NCBI GenBank assembly: GCA_003551265.1
Contig: PUMG01000051.1
Location: forward strand, 1-13,632
DNA: 13,632 nt
Reading direction: 5' to 3'
Source: Halovenus sp.
Lineage (GTDB): Archaea > Halobacteriota > Halobacteria > Halobacteriales > Haloarculaceae
Shown: positions 1-7,073 of the stretch, in pieces
Layout: every line of letters starts with the position of its first letter
How positions within the stretch are numbered: the stretch's first letter is position 1
The notes under the pieces: model-generated
The model's database searches: none
Told to the model about the DNA's origin: nothing
Seen by the model: the letters and a program-made list of their open reading frames with translations, nothing else
Position numbers and translations under genes: made by a program

Positions 1-83
1 ATTTCCTCGCGTAACTGGTCGAGCGTCATCTCCTCGGGACTGACAGTCTCTCCCCCTCCTCGCTGGTTCTCGGTTCCGGTCAT
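1..83 (-). CDS. Chorismate mutase, N-terminal part (runs off the window)
   Basis: Only the first 27 codons lie in the window. The reading frame from ATG at 83 gives a Gly/Glu-rich leader of about 18 residues and then MTLDQLREE, which is the usual opening of the first helix of AroQ-type chorismate mutases in haloarchaea (chorismate to prephenate, the branch to Phe and Tyr). The gene starts 18 bases after the stop of shikimate kinase on the same strand, so the two are probably co-transcribed; that order is common in haloarchaea. An internal ATG at 29, directly before TLDQLREE, is an alternative start. The call rests on a short motif plus context; the catalytic residues are outside the window. 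Confidence 0.7.
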   Translation of the reverse strand, partial: MTGTENQRGGGETVSPEEMTLDQLREE

Positions 84-101
84 GTTCCTGTGGGTTGCTT
101 C

Positions 102-956
102 TCACTCATCTATCTTGACTCCCGCTGATTGCGTTCGTGAACGAAGCGTAGTCCCCGGTCGCTCATCCCAGCGCTCGGACACCGTTTCGAGCGAGCGCCG
201 CTCCCCAATAGCGACGAAACTCGGACCGGTTCCCGAGAGAGAGACGCCCGCCGCCTCCGGGAGGGCATCGAGCATCAGGTCGCTCGGAAATCCGAGTGCA
301 GCGCAGAACGCGAACCCGTTGACCGTCATCGCCCGTTCGAACGCTCCGTCGAGCGCGAGGTCAGCCACAACGTCGGCAACGGGGGCGACTTTTCGACAGC
401 GCTCGACGTCTGCATCCGCGCTGTAGGCGCGTTCCGGTGGCGTCCAGACGAGAACGTCCCAGTCGGGCGTTTCGCGGTGTAACAGTTCGTCAGTCTCGTT
501 GTCGGTGACGGTCACACCGCCGAGCATGCTCGCGCTCGCATCGTCGAACGCACCGGTGACAGTGACGCCGACGTCGCGCGCTGCCTCGACACCGATGCGT
601 GCTGCGTCCGTCCGTGACACCTCTTCGAGCGCGTCGAGCGCAGAGAGCGTCGCCATCACCGTCGCGTTCGCGGCCGCACTGGATGATTTCAACCCCGAAG
701 CCATCGGAACACCACTCTCAGTCTGTACGTGGCCGCCTTCACCATCGCCGTAGTGTGCCGTGACGAGTTCGACACAGCGCTCGATAAGACGGGTGTCGGC
801 GTCGTCGACCGCCGCGACCGACCCTGTGACAGTGTCGTCGTCACTCAGCGACACGTGAGCACTGACGTACTCGTCGATAGCGAACGAAGAGCCAGTTCCT
901 GTCGCCAGCGCGTTCAAGACGGTCCCGCCGACAGGGGCTGACGCCGCTCCTTCCAT
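102..956 (-). CDS. aroK: Archaeal shikimate kinase (GHMP kinase family)
   Basis: 284 residues, normal for the archaeal enzyme, which phosphorylates shikimate with ATP to shikimate 3-phosphate and is unrelated to the bacterial P-loop AroK. Visible GHMP features: an N-terminal Ala/Gly-rich segment (APVGGTVLNALATGTGSSFAID, within residues 7-28), the ATP-binding motif MASGLKSSSAAANA at residues 85-98, and the C-terminal glycine motif SLSGTGPSF close to residue 255. The ATG at 956 is used because a TATA-like element lies about 25 bases upstream. The next gene on this strand, 18 bases on, begins like chorismate mutase, consistent with a short shikimate-pathway operon. Nothing looks broken. Confidence 0.95.
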   Translation of the reverse strand: MEGAASAPVGGTVLNALATGTGSSFAIDEYVSAHVSLSDDDTVTGSVAAVDDADTRLIERCVELVTAHYGDGEGGHVQTESGVPMASGLKSSSAAANATVMATLSALDALEEVSRTDAARIGVEAARDVGVTVTGAFDDASASMLGGVTVTDNETDELLHRETPDWDVLVWTPPERAYSADADVERCRKVAPVADVVADLALDGAFERAMTVNGFAFCAALGFPSDLMLDALPEAAGVSLSGTGPSFVAIGERRSLETVSERWDERPGTTLRSRTQSAGVKIDE

Positions 957-974
957 GCTCTCCCGTGGTGTATG

Positions 975-986
975 CTGATACTTACG
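975..986 (-). promoter_or_regulatory. Probable core promoter of the shikimate kinase operon
   Basis: On the minus strand the segment reads CACGTAAGTATC. The TAAGTAT element is centred about 25 bases before the ATG at 956, the spacing expected for a leaderless haloarchaeal transcript. A nearly identical TTAAGTAT lies before glpA. Placement is by position and base content only. Confidence 0.4.
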
Positions 987-1019
987 TGTGGTGCTTGGAC
1001 AAGAGATACCGACGGTACG

Positions 1020-1403
1020 CTACTGGACCGGCTCGAATCTGAACCCATCCCACTCCTGCCCAGTTCCCGCACGAACACTTTGCTCGGGGTCTCTGAGCTG
1101 TTCGACGTAGACGGGCGACACCTCGTCGCCAGTCTGTACGTCTGCAGTCGTTCCAGCGAGAATTCGAACGGTCTCTGTGCCGACCTCGAACTCGACCAGC
1201 GCGAGCGTGTTCGGCTGCCGGACACCCGGCGGGGTCGCCTCGACACGCGTCCACGTCAGAACTACCCCTCTCTCGTCGGTGAGGTCGACTGTTTCGACCT
1301 GCGCTTCGTCACAGGTCGGACACAGTGGGTGGGCTGGATACGTCAGATGTCCGTTGGGGCATCGGTGAGCGAATAACCGCTCGGCTCGAGTTTCATCGGT
1401 CAT
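1020..1403 (-). CDS. Zinc-ribbon/OB-fold protein, probable beta subunit of a two-subunit beta-ketothiolase
   Basis: 127 residues. The N-terminus has a rubredoxin-like zinc ribbon with C15, H19, C28 and C31 (RCPNGH ... LCPTC), followed from about residue 40 by a beta-rich OB-fold (segments around GVVLTWTRVEATPPG, TLALVEFEVGTETVRILAGT and VQTGDEVSPVYV), the pattern of the DUF35/OB-fold proteins that partner thiolases. The first metal-binding pair is CxxxH rather than CxxC. Its ATG overlaps the stop of the upstream thiolase in an ATGA, so the two are translationally coupled. In Haloferax mediterranei such OB-fold subunits (BktB-beta, PhaA-beta) are needed for activity of the catalytic alpha subunit; the same role is inferred here. 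Which thiolase reaction it supports cannot be told from sequence alone. Confidence 0.85.
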   Translation of the reverse strand: MTDETRAERLFAHRCPNGHLTYPAHPLCPTCDEAQVETVDLTDERGVVLTWTRVEATPPGVRQPNTLALVEFEVGTETVRILAGTTADVQTGDEVSPVYVEQLRDPEQSVRAGTGQEWDGFRFEPVQ

Positions 1404-2551
1404 GTGTCCACCTCGAACAGCGCGCTCGTCACGCAGTTGCCGAAGCCACCGACGTTACACGTCAACCCGCGTTCGGCCTCGACCTGTCTGTCACCCGCGT
1501 TGCCCAGCAGTTGCCGGTATATTTCGACGGCCTGTGCAACACCCGTCGCTCCGAGCGGATGGCCGCGTGCTTTCAACCCACCCGATGTGTTGACCGGGAG
1601 GTCGCCGTCGAGTGCAGTCGTTCCCTCGACTGCGAGCCGCCAGCCCTCGCCCCGGTCTGCGAACCCGAACGCCTCTAGCTGGAGCACTTCGAGAACGGTC
1701 ACCATGTCGTGTAGCTCTGCAACGTCGACCTCTTCGGGAGCGCACCCGGCCATCTCGAACGTCTGTCTGGCGCTGTCTGCAACCGCACCCATCCAGGTCG
1801 GGTCTGCACGCTCGTGAACGACGTGGGTGTCCGTCGCACCGCCGATGCCCGCAACGGTGACGAACTCGTCGGTGTACTCCCGCGCGAGGGATGCCGGACA
1901 GAACACCAGCGCAGCACTGCCATCGGTGATGGGGCAGTAGTCGTAGAGACGCAGTGGGTCTGCCACCACTGGACTCGACAGCACCGTCTCCACGTCGACG
2001 GCTTTGTGGAACTGCGCATCGGGGTTCTTGCACGCGTTGGCGTGATTCTTCACGGCGACGTGTGCGAGACTCTCCCGGGGGACGTCGAACCTGTCGAGAT
2101 ACGCACGGGCGGTGAGTCCCGCGAACGACGGCAGCGTCACACCGTGGCTGTACTCGACAGAATGAGTAAGAGATGCGATGATGTCCCCTGCGTCGGCAGT
2201 ACTCAGATGCGTCATCTTCTCGACGCCGACGAGAAGCGTCATTTCGCTTGCCCCAGAGGCGACCGATTGCCACGCGGCGTACAACCCTGCGCCCCCTGAA
2301 GCGGATGTCTGTCCCACGCGCTGTGCGTACGCTGGCACTGCACCGATGTCGTGTGCGAGCGCGTTCATCACGCCGGTCTGTCCCTCAAACTCCCCGCTCG
2401 CCATGTTCGAGACGTAGAGATGGTCGATGTCCGCCGGTGCAATCTTCGCGTCGTCGAGACACGCAAGTGCGGCCTCGCTCGCAAGGTCACGAACCCACCC
2501 ATCACGGCTGCCGAAGGAGGTCATTGCTCCGCCCAGTAACGCAACGTCCAT
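1400..2551 (-). CDS. Thiolase-family protein (beta-ketothiolase alpha subunit-like, Ser nucleophile)
   Basis: 383 residues, full length for the SCP-x/archaeal thiolase group, which joins or cleaves acyl-CoA and acetyl-CoA. Recognisable blocks: TSASGGAG at 82-89, where bacterial and other archaeal thiolases have a nucleophilic Cys (CASGG) and this protein has S83; ELHD at 279-282 with H281; NTSGGLKARGHPLGATG around H331; and C-terminal LTCNVGGFGN with C365. The resulting Ser-His-His set is the one reported for the haloarchaeal BktB and PhaA catalytic subunits of Haloferax mediterranei. The 4-base overlap with the zinc-ribbon/OB-fold gene fits that two-subunit architecture. Whether it acts in polyhydroxyalkanoate synthesis, acetoacetyl-CoA formation for isoprenoids, or fatty acid degradation is not decided; no PHA or mevalonate gene is adjacent. 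Confidence 0.85.
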   Translation of the reverse strand: MDVALLGGAMTSFGSRDGWVRDLASEAALACLDDAKIAPADIDHLYVSNMASGEFEGQTGVMNALAHDIGAVPAYAQRVGQTSASGGAGLYAAWQSVASGASEMTLLVGVEKMTHLSTADAGDIIASLTHSVEYSHGVTLPSFAGLTARAYLDRFDVPRESLAHVAVKNHANACKNPDAQFHKAVDVETVLSSPVVADPLRLYDYCPITDGSAALVFCPASLAREYTDEFVTVAGIGGATDTHVVHERADPTWMGAVADSARQTFEMAGCAPEEVDVAELHDMVTVLEVLQLEAFGFADRGEGWRLAVEGTTALDGDLPVNTSGGLKARGHPLGATGVAQAVEIYRQLLGNAGDRQVEAERGLTCNVGGFGNCVTSALFEVDT

Positions 2552-2659
2552 ACCACGATGTCTCGGTTCGACGTTGTGTAGGTTGTGGTCCGCACAGGAC
2601 CGACAGATATTTTTGGCCAGCCTAAAAAAGAGGAGTAGAGAAAAGCGGCGAGAACACGC
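2552..2659. promoter_or_regulatory. Divergent promoter region between the thiolase and ABC ATPase genes
   Basis: The 108 bases separating two divergent genes. On the plus strand CTAAAAAAGA (2622-2631) could be the TATA element of the ATPase gene, leaving a leader of only a few bases before ATG 2660. On the minus strand CCAAAAATATCTG (2617-2605) is a candidate TATA element for the thiolase gene. The two A/T tracts lie within 30 bases of each other, so the two promoters may compete. No clear operator dyad was seen. Confidence 0.4.
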
Positions 2660-3826
2660 ATGTCACGGACCAACCTCGAAGGGGAGTCGGAGACGGGAAC
2701 GCTGACAGAGACAACAGCTGGAGTTCAGTCAGCATCGAGTCGGGACGAGCGCGCCCGGAGTGAGACGGTACTCGAACTCGATTCGATTACACGAGCGTAC
2801 GACCAGGAGCGGGCAGTGGCCGATTTCTCGCTTTCGGTACCCGAGGGAGAGCTGGTGACGTTGCTCGGGCCGTCAGGATGTGGCAAGACGACGACCCTTC
2901 GGATAATCGCCGGGCTCGAACGGCCCACGAGTGGAAGTGTCCGAATCGACGGCGAGGTTGTCTCTGACGAGCAGACGTTCGTCAGTCCGGAAAACCGCGA
3001 CGTCGGCCTCGTGTTTCAGGATTTTGCGCTGTTTCCACACCTCAGCATCGAAGAGAACATCACGTTCGGCGTCGACGACTGGGACCGTGCCCGCAAGAAA
3101 GAGCGCGCAGAGGAGTTGCTGGAGCTGATTGGACTGCTCGACCACCGAGACAAAAAACCCGACCAGCTCTCGGGTGGCCAGAAACAGCGCGTTGCCCTCG
3201 CGCGCTCGCTCGCACCCGGACCGAAGGTGCTGTTGCTCGACGAGCCGTTCTCGAACCTCGACGTCAGCCTGCGAACGGAGATGCGCGAGGAAGTCAGACG
3301 CATTCTGAAAGAGACAGGCGTCACGGCGATTTCAGTCACACACGACCAGGAGGAGGCGCTCTCGATAAGCGACCGTGTTGCCATCATGAACGAGGGGCGC
3401 CTCGAACAGGTCGGCAAGCCAGAGACCGTCTTCGAGAATCCTCAGTCACGGTTCGTGGCGAGTTTCCTCGGCCGGGCGAGCTTTCTGCAGGGTCGGGTCC
3501 GAGGAGATGTCGTCGAGACCGAACTCGGGCAGATAGAAATCAGGAAACTCCACGGCCCAGTTTCGGCGTACGAGGGTGCAGAGATAGACGTGCTTCTCCG
3601 ACCCGACGACCTCGAAGCGATTCCAACGAACCAGGCCACCGCCGACGGAGAGATTGTCCACCGCCAGTACACCGGTCCGATGTTCGTCTACCGTGTACGG
3701 TTGAACAGCGGAACGTACGTGCGGTGTCTCCACAACCACTCCGACACGTTCGAGTTCGACCAGCCCGTTGCGGTCTCCGTCACTGCTGATCACTCTCTGG
3801 CGTGGTATCCCCGAGAGGAAGACTGA
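2660..3826 (+). CDS. ABC transporter ATP-binding protein (FbpC/PotA-like, with TOBE domain)
   Basis: 388 residues. ATPase motifs are intact: Walker A GPSGCGKT at 70-77, Q-loop VFQD with Q120, signature LSGGQ at 170-174, Walker B VLLLDEP at 190-196 and switch His H228. The text around ENRDVGLVFQDFALFPHLS is most like the iron(III)/spermidine/thiamine group (FbpC, PotA, ThiQ), and the C-terminal ~110 residues form a TOBE domain with the LLRPDD motif typical of importer ATPases. It should energise a substrate-binding-protein-dependent importer, but no permease or binding protein is in the window, so the substrate is open. The first ~37 residues are a Ser/Thr/Glu-rich extension before the ATPase fold; no in-frame Met offers a shorter start. 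It converges on glpB with a 30-base gap. Confidence 0.85.
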   Translation: MSRTNLEGESETGTLTETTAGVQSASSRDERARSETVLELDSITRAYDQERAVADFSLSVPEGELVTLLGPSGCGKTTTLRIIAGLERPTSGSVRIDGEVVSDEQTFVSPENRDVGLVFQDFALFPHLSIEENITFGVDDWDRARKKERAEELLELIGLLDHRDKKPDQLSGGQKQRVALARSLAPGPKVLLLDEPFSNLDVSLRTEMREEVRRILKETGVTAISVTHDQEEALSISDRVAIMNEGRLEQVGKPETVFENPQSRFVASFLGRASFLQGRVRGDVVETELGQIEIRKLHGPVSAYEGAEIDVLLRPDDLEAIPTNQATADGEIVHRQYTGPMFVYRVRLNSGTYVRCLHNHSDTFEFDQPVAVSVTADHSLAWYPREED

Positions 3827-3856
3827 GAGCTGAGAATCCTGGCAGATGGTCGCCCG

Positions 3857-5194
3857 TCACTCGCCTGACTGGACTGCATCTTTCCCCGTCTCGTAGCCCG
3901 TCACGAGACAGACGCCACCACGCGAATGTTCTCTGGCGAAGTCGTATCCACCCAGCACCGTGCCTGCCGCATACAGGTTGTCGTACAGCACCTCGCCATC
4001 AGGGCCGCAGGGCTGAAAGTCCGCTGTCGTCTCGACACCGAAGCGAGCGAACTGGTGCTCGCCGAGTGGGTCCGGATGTGACCACTCCAGCGGATTCTCT
4101 GGGTGGGACACGTGGCAGTCGAACACAGACTCGGTAATCTCGCCTCGTCTCGCAGTGAGTCCGCCCGCCGCGAGACCACCCGCCGCGAGAATGAACGCCT
4201 CTCCCTCGATGCGCGTTCGGCTCCCGTCGCTGGTGACTTCTTCGGGACTGGTTCGTCCGTCCTCACGGCTGGTTCCTCCCCCTTCACGACTGGTTTTCTC
4301 GACAGCTATCGTCTGTATCGTCCCGCTGTCTGTCTCGAAATCCACAACAGAGCCATCGATTCGCTCGATTCCTCCGTCTTCGAGCAGTTCGAACAGCCGA
4401 TTTCTGAGGCGGATGCCCGGGAGACTCGGCTCACCCACCGACAGTTCGAACACCTCCGCCTGCAGGAGTGATTCGAGGTCCGCCCGTACTTCCTCGTGTT
4501 CGGTCAGGCCGAGCATCGCGGGAAAGCCGACTCGTGGCTCGATGTCGAGGACAGGTCGAACTGTTTCCGCGAGCGCTTCTCGAACCGGCGTTCCGTCCGG
4601 TGTCTCCCGATTCTCGTCAAGTGCAACTGCAAACTCGCGGAGCGGAGGAGACGCAGTTGGGTCGAGCGGAAACTCCACAGTTGTGGACGTGACGTCGTAC
4701 GGGGTGATTGCATCGAGACGGTCACCGACGAGTTCGGCGTCGAGATACGTCATCTGCTCGAAGCCGACAATTCGCATGTCTCGTCTGCTGCTGAGGAGAC
4801 CGCCACGCATCCCAGCGGGATAGCGTGACGTCGGCCGAACACCACCATCGGGTGTCGCAACGAGTGCGTTCCGGGAGTCACTTCCGACGTAGGGCAGCGT
4901 CTCGTCCTCATCCAGCAGGTCGCCGAAAAACCCGAGTGCCTGTCGAACCGTGTGTCGCCCGGTCAGACGGCACGGATGGTCCTCGGGGAGTTTCCGTATC
5001 TCGAACAGCGGGAGTCCGACAGGCCCCTCCTTCTCCGCCGTGTATCCGAGTACATCGATGGTGCCGGTTTCGTACTCGTAGCGTTCGGGAGCGGTCGAGA
5101 TAACCTGAACACTCGCCTCGGGAGCAATCTCCTTCGCCCTGAGTGCTGCAATACACCCCTCGATACCCGCTCCAACAACGACGAGTCGCGTCAT
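3857..5194 (-). CDS. glpB: Glycerol-3-phosphate dehydrogenase subunit GlpB-like flavoprotein
   Basis: 445 residues from ATG 5194. I prefer this to the upstream in-frame ATG at 5212 because it overlaps the glpA stop as ATGA and puts the nucleotide-binding motif VVVGAGIEG immediately at the N-terminus. The C-terminal half has the GlpB hallmarks: AFILAAGGLAAGGL near 333 and LYAAGTVLGGYDFAREHSRGG at about 408-428. In the anaerobic GlpABC complex, GlpB works with GlpA to oxidise glycerol 3-phosphate to dihydroxyacetone phosphate and pass electrons to the membrane subunit GlpC. GlpC is absent here: the next gene downstream is on the opposite strand. A Ser/Arg/Glu-rich insertion at about 299-332 contains three imperfect 7-residue repeats. 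Function as a classical GlpB is likely but not certain given the divergent partner. Confidence 0.82.
   Translation of the reverse strand: MTRLVVVGAGIEGCIAALRAKEIAPEASVQVISTAPERYEYETGTIDVLGYTAEKEGPVGLPLFEIRKLPEDHPCRLTGRHTVRQALGFFGDLLDEDETLPYVGSDSRNALVATPDGGVRPTSRYPAGMRGGLLSSRRDMRIVGFEQMTYLDAELVGDRLDAITPYDVTSTTVEFPLDPTASPPLREFAVALDENRETPDGTPVREALAETVRPVLDIEPRVGFPAMLGLTEHEEVRADLESLLQAEVFELSVGEPSLPGIRLRNRLFELLEDGGIERIDGSVVDFETDSGTIQTIAVEKTSREGGGTSREDGRTSPEEVTSDGSRTRIEGEAFILAAGGLAAGGLTARRGEITESVFDCHVSHPENPLEWSHPDPLGEHQFARFGVETTADFQPCGPDGEVLYDNLYAAGTVLGGYDFAREHSRGGVCLVTGYETGKDAVQSGE
4232..4294 (-). repeat. 21-base tandem repeat inside glpB (three imperfect copies)
   Basis: The coding strand shows three 21-base units, each starting ACCAGY and encoding TSREGGG, TSREDGR and TSPEEVT. 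They make up most of a low-complexity insertion near residues 299-332, between conserved GlpB blocks. The ACCAGY starts fall at 21-base spacing (4294, 4273, 4252), which points to slippage-type expansion. Confidence 0.75.
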
Positions 5195-7035
5195 ATTGGC
5201 CGCTCCCCCCATGGCGGACTGTCGCGCCCCCTCTGTTGCTGTCCGTCGTCGAACCCCGCCAACCCAACCGTGTTTTTCGACGTCGTTCGTTCCTCGTCGT
5301 CGACGGCTTCTCTGACCTCGTCCGTTTTCGAGGGGACGAGGCTCACGTCCGGCGTTGTCCGGTTCATCGTCACGGCAGAGACCACGTACGTCTGCATCGC
5401 CTGCCGAAGGTGCTCACCCCCCAGTGCAGGTCGCTGTCCTTCCCAGCGTCCCTCGACGAATGCGTCAAGCGCATCGTTCGTCGTCGCTGCGTCGTAGTCT
5501 GGATACAGCTCGGCTGCAAGCCGGTGTGCACATCGACCTCCCTGACAGTGTCCCATCCCTGCGCTCGTTCGAATTCGAACCTCGTCGAGGTCGGCGTCCG
5601 TGCTGGGCTCGTCTGCCAGTGCCCCACGGACTGCCCCGCGACTGACTGACTGGCACTCACAGACGACCGGATACTCGTCACCGGACTGAGACTGCCTGTC
5701 ACTGTCCTGATGTGGAACTTCGCTGTCGTGAGTCGGGATTTCGTCGGTCTGGCACTCTCGCCTGATACCGAACTTCGCACAGACGTCGTCCGCGACTCGC
5801 TCTGCAACGTGGCGGTGGGTCGTGAGGGAACCACCGATGACGGTCGTCATCCCCCAGCAGGCATCGACTTCGCCGTGGTCGACCAGCAGACACCCGTCTT
5901 CTGTCTCGACGTCTGGATACGACCGAACACCACAATCGGCCCGAAGTATTCGAGTCTCTTCGACTGCTGGGACGAGCGGTGTGACCACATTACGGATGCG
6001 CTCGACCTCGTCGGGAAACGCTGACGCCTCTTCTGGAGTCGAGATTTCACGCCGGGTCGAACCGAGCAGCACGGTCTCACCGCGACTGACTGCCGTTGTG
6101 CTGGCTGTGAGGTGTTCTTTGTCGGGCATCCACCGCCTGACAACAGTTTCGAGCGGATTCCCGTAGGCAGTGAGAACCGTCTCCGCAACGAGCGTGACGT
6201 CGACCTCGAACCCGGCCAGTGCGGCAACCTCACGTGCCCACGGCCCGGTTGCATTGATGATGTAGTCTGCGTCAATCTCTTCGACTGACGGCTGTTCTGG
6301 TTGTCTGAACTGTGGCTTTCCTGCCCCAGGTACCGATTTGTTACTCTGTCCCGAACCACGACCAGGACCACCGGACGAACTCCTCCCTGGAGTTCCCCCA
6401 TCACTGCGTACACTATCACTCGACTGTCGTCCACTGTCCGAGTGACGTCGATTACGTGGACCTGCTGGTGACGGGTCGTGTTCGACGGTCACGGAACCAA
6501 CTGTTCCGTCCTCGACCGCGATCTCTGTCACCTCCGTGTGTGTCCGAATCCTCGCGCCGTAGCTGTGTGCGCTTCTGGCGTTCGCCACCGTGAGTCGGAG
6601 CGGGTCGACAACCACATCAGGGACCCTGAGCGCCTCTGCAACCGACGAGGAAAGTGCTGGCTCGATGTCTTGTGCGTGTTCGCCGTCGAGGTGTTCGTAC
6701 TCCACTTCGGCAGCGTCGAGGCGACTCTGGAGTTGTTCGAATTGTTCTGCAGAGTCATCGCTGTGGCGAACGAGCAGCCCTCCAGTGTTTTCGATACAGT
6801 GGTCGGCAATCTCCTGCAGCGTCGTGCGTTCGCGCATAACGAGTTTCGTATCCACGCCGAGCGGTTCGAACTGTGCAACGCTGGAGAGAATGCCGTAGCT
6901 CTGTCCTGTGGTTCCCGCTGTGAGCGCTCCACGCTCGACCAGGGTCACGTCGAGCCCCCGAATTACCAGGTCTCTGGCAATTCCCGTTCCGAGAACGCCA
7001 CCACCAATCACCAGTACGTGCGGAGTGTAGCCCAT
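5191..7035 (-). CDS. glpA: Divergent GlpA-like FAD dehydrogenase with C-terminal [2Fe-2S] domain
   Basis: 614 residues. FAD-binding motif VIGGGVLGTGIARDL at 9-23, an oxidoreductase core to about 420, then a BFD-like iron-sulfur domain with C459, C461, C497 and C502 (CECQ ... GHCQGGRC) and the WEGQRPALGGEHLRQAM block near 531 typical of GlpA. This supports subunit A of glycerol-3-phosphate dehydrogenase (glycerol 3-phosphate to dihydroxyacetone phosphate). It differs from ordinary GlpA where the family is most conserved: GTTGRMHGLLHSGGRYAV is replaced by GTTGQSYGILSSVAQFEPLG (41-60), and GGKLTTYR by GGSLTTHR (401-408), losing the Lys. Residues ~187-250 are a Ser/Gly/Arg-rich insertion and 430-453 a second loose linker. 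It overlaps glpB by 4 bases and probably has its own promoter. It may be a paralogue with altered substrate. Confidence 0.8.
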   Translation of the reverse strand: MGYTPHVLVIGGGVLGTGIARDLVIRGLDVTLVERGALTAGTTGQSYGILSSVAQFEPLGVDTKLVMRERTTLQEIADHCIENTGGLLVRHSDDSAEQFEQLQSRLDAAEVEYEHLDGEHAQDIEPALSSSVAEALRVPDVVVDPLRLTVANARSAHSYGARIRTHTEVTEIAVEDGTVGSVTVEHDPSPAGPRNRRHSDSGRQSSDSVRSDGGTPGRSSSGGPGRGSGQSNKSVPGAGKPQFRQPEQPSVEEIDADYIINATGPWAREVAALAGFEVDVTLVAETVLTAYGNPLETVVRRWMPDKEHLTASTTAVSRGETVLLGSTRREISTPEEASAFPDEVERIRNVVTPLVPAVEETRILRADCGVRSYPDVETEDGCLLVDHGEVDACWGMTTVIGGSLTTHRHVAERVADDVCAKFGIRRECQTDEIPTHDSEVPHQDSDRQSQSGDEYPVVCECQSVSRGAVRGALADEPSTDADLDEVRIRTSAGMGHCQGGRCAHRLAAELYPDYDAATTNDALDAFVEGRWEGQRPALGGEHLRQAMQTYVVSAVTMNRTTPDVSLVPSKTDEVREAVDDEERTTSKNTVGLAGFDDGQQQRGRDSPPWGERPI

Positions 7036-7059
7036 TCAGTTGGTGGCCAGTCGGTCACC

Positions 7060-7073
7060 CGCATACTTAACCT
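7060..7073 (-). promoter_or_regulatory. Probable glpA promoter
   Basis: The minus strand reads AGGTTAAGTATGCG across the hydrolase stop codon. TTAAGTAT is centred about 30 bases before the glpA ATG at 7035, the leaderless spacing, and matches the TAAGTAT before the shikimate kinase gene. The glpAB pair could therefore be transcribed apart from the hydrolase gene 31 bases upstream. Confidence 0.4.

Noticed and set aside
4155..4823. 222-codon plus-strand frame, Ser/Arg/Pro-rich
   Set aside because: Shadow of glpB in GC-rich DNA; the composition is typical of a reverse-strand artefact.
5195..5212. Upstream ATG at 5212 as the glpB start
   Set aside because: It would add MGGAAN before the nucleotide-binding strand and lengthen the overlap with glpA; the ATGA overlap at 5194 is the usual coupling arrangement.
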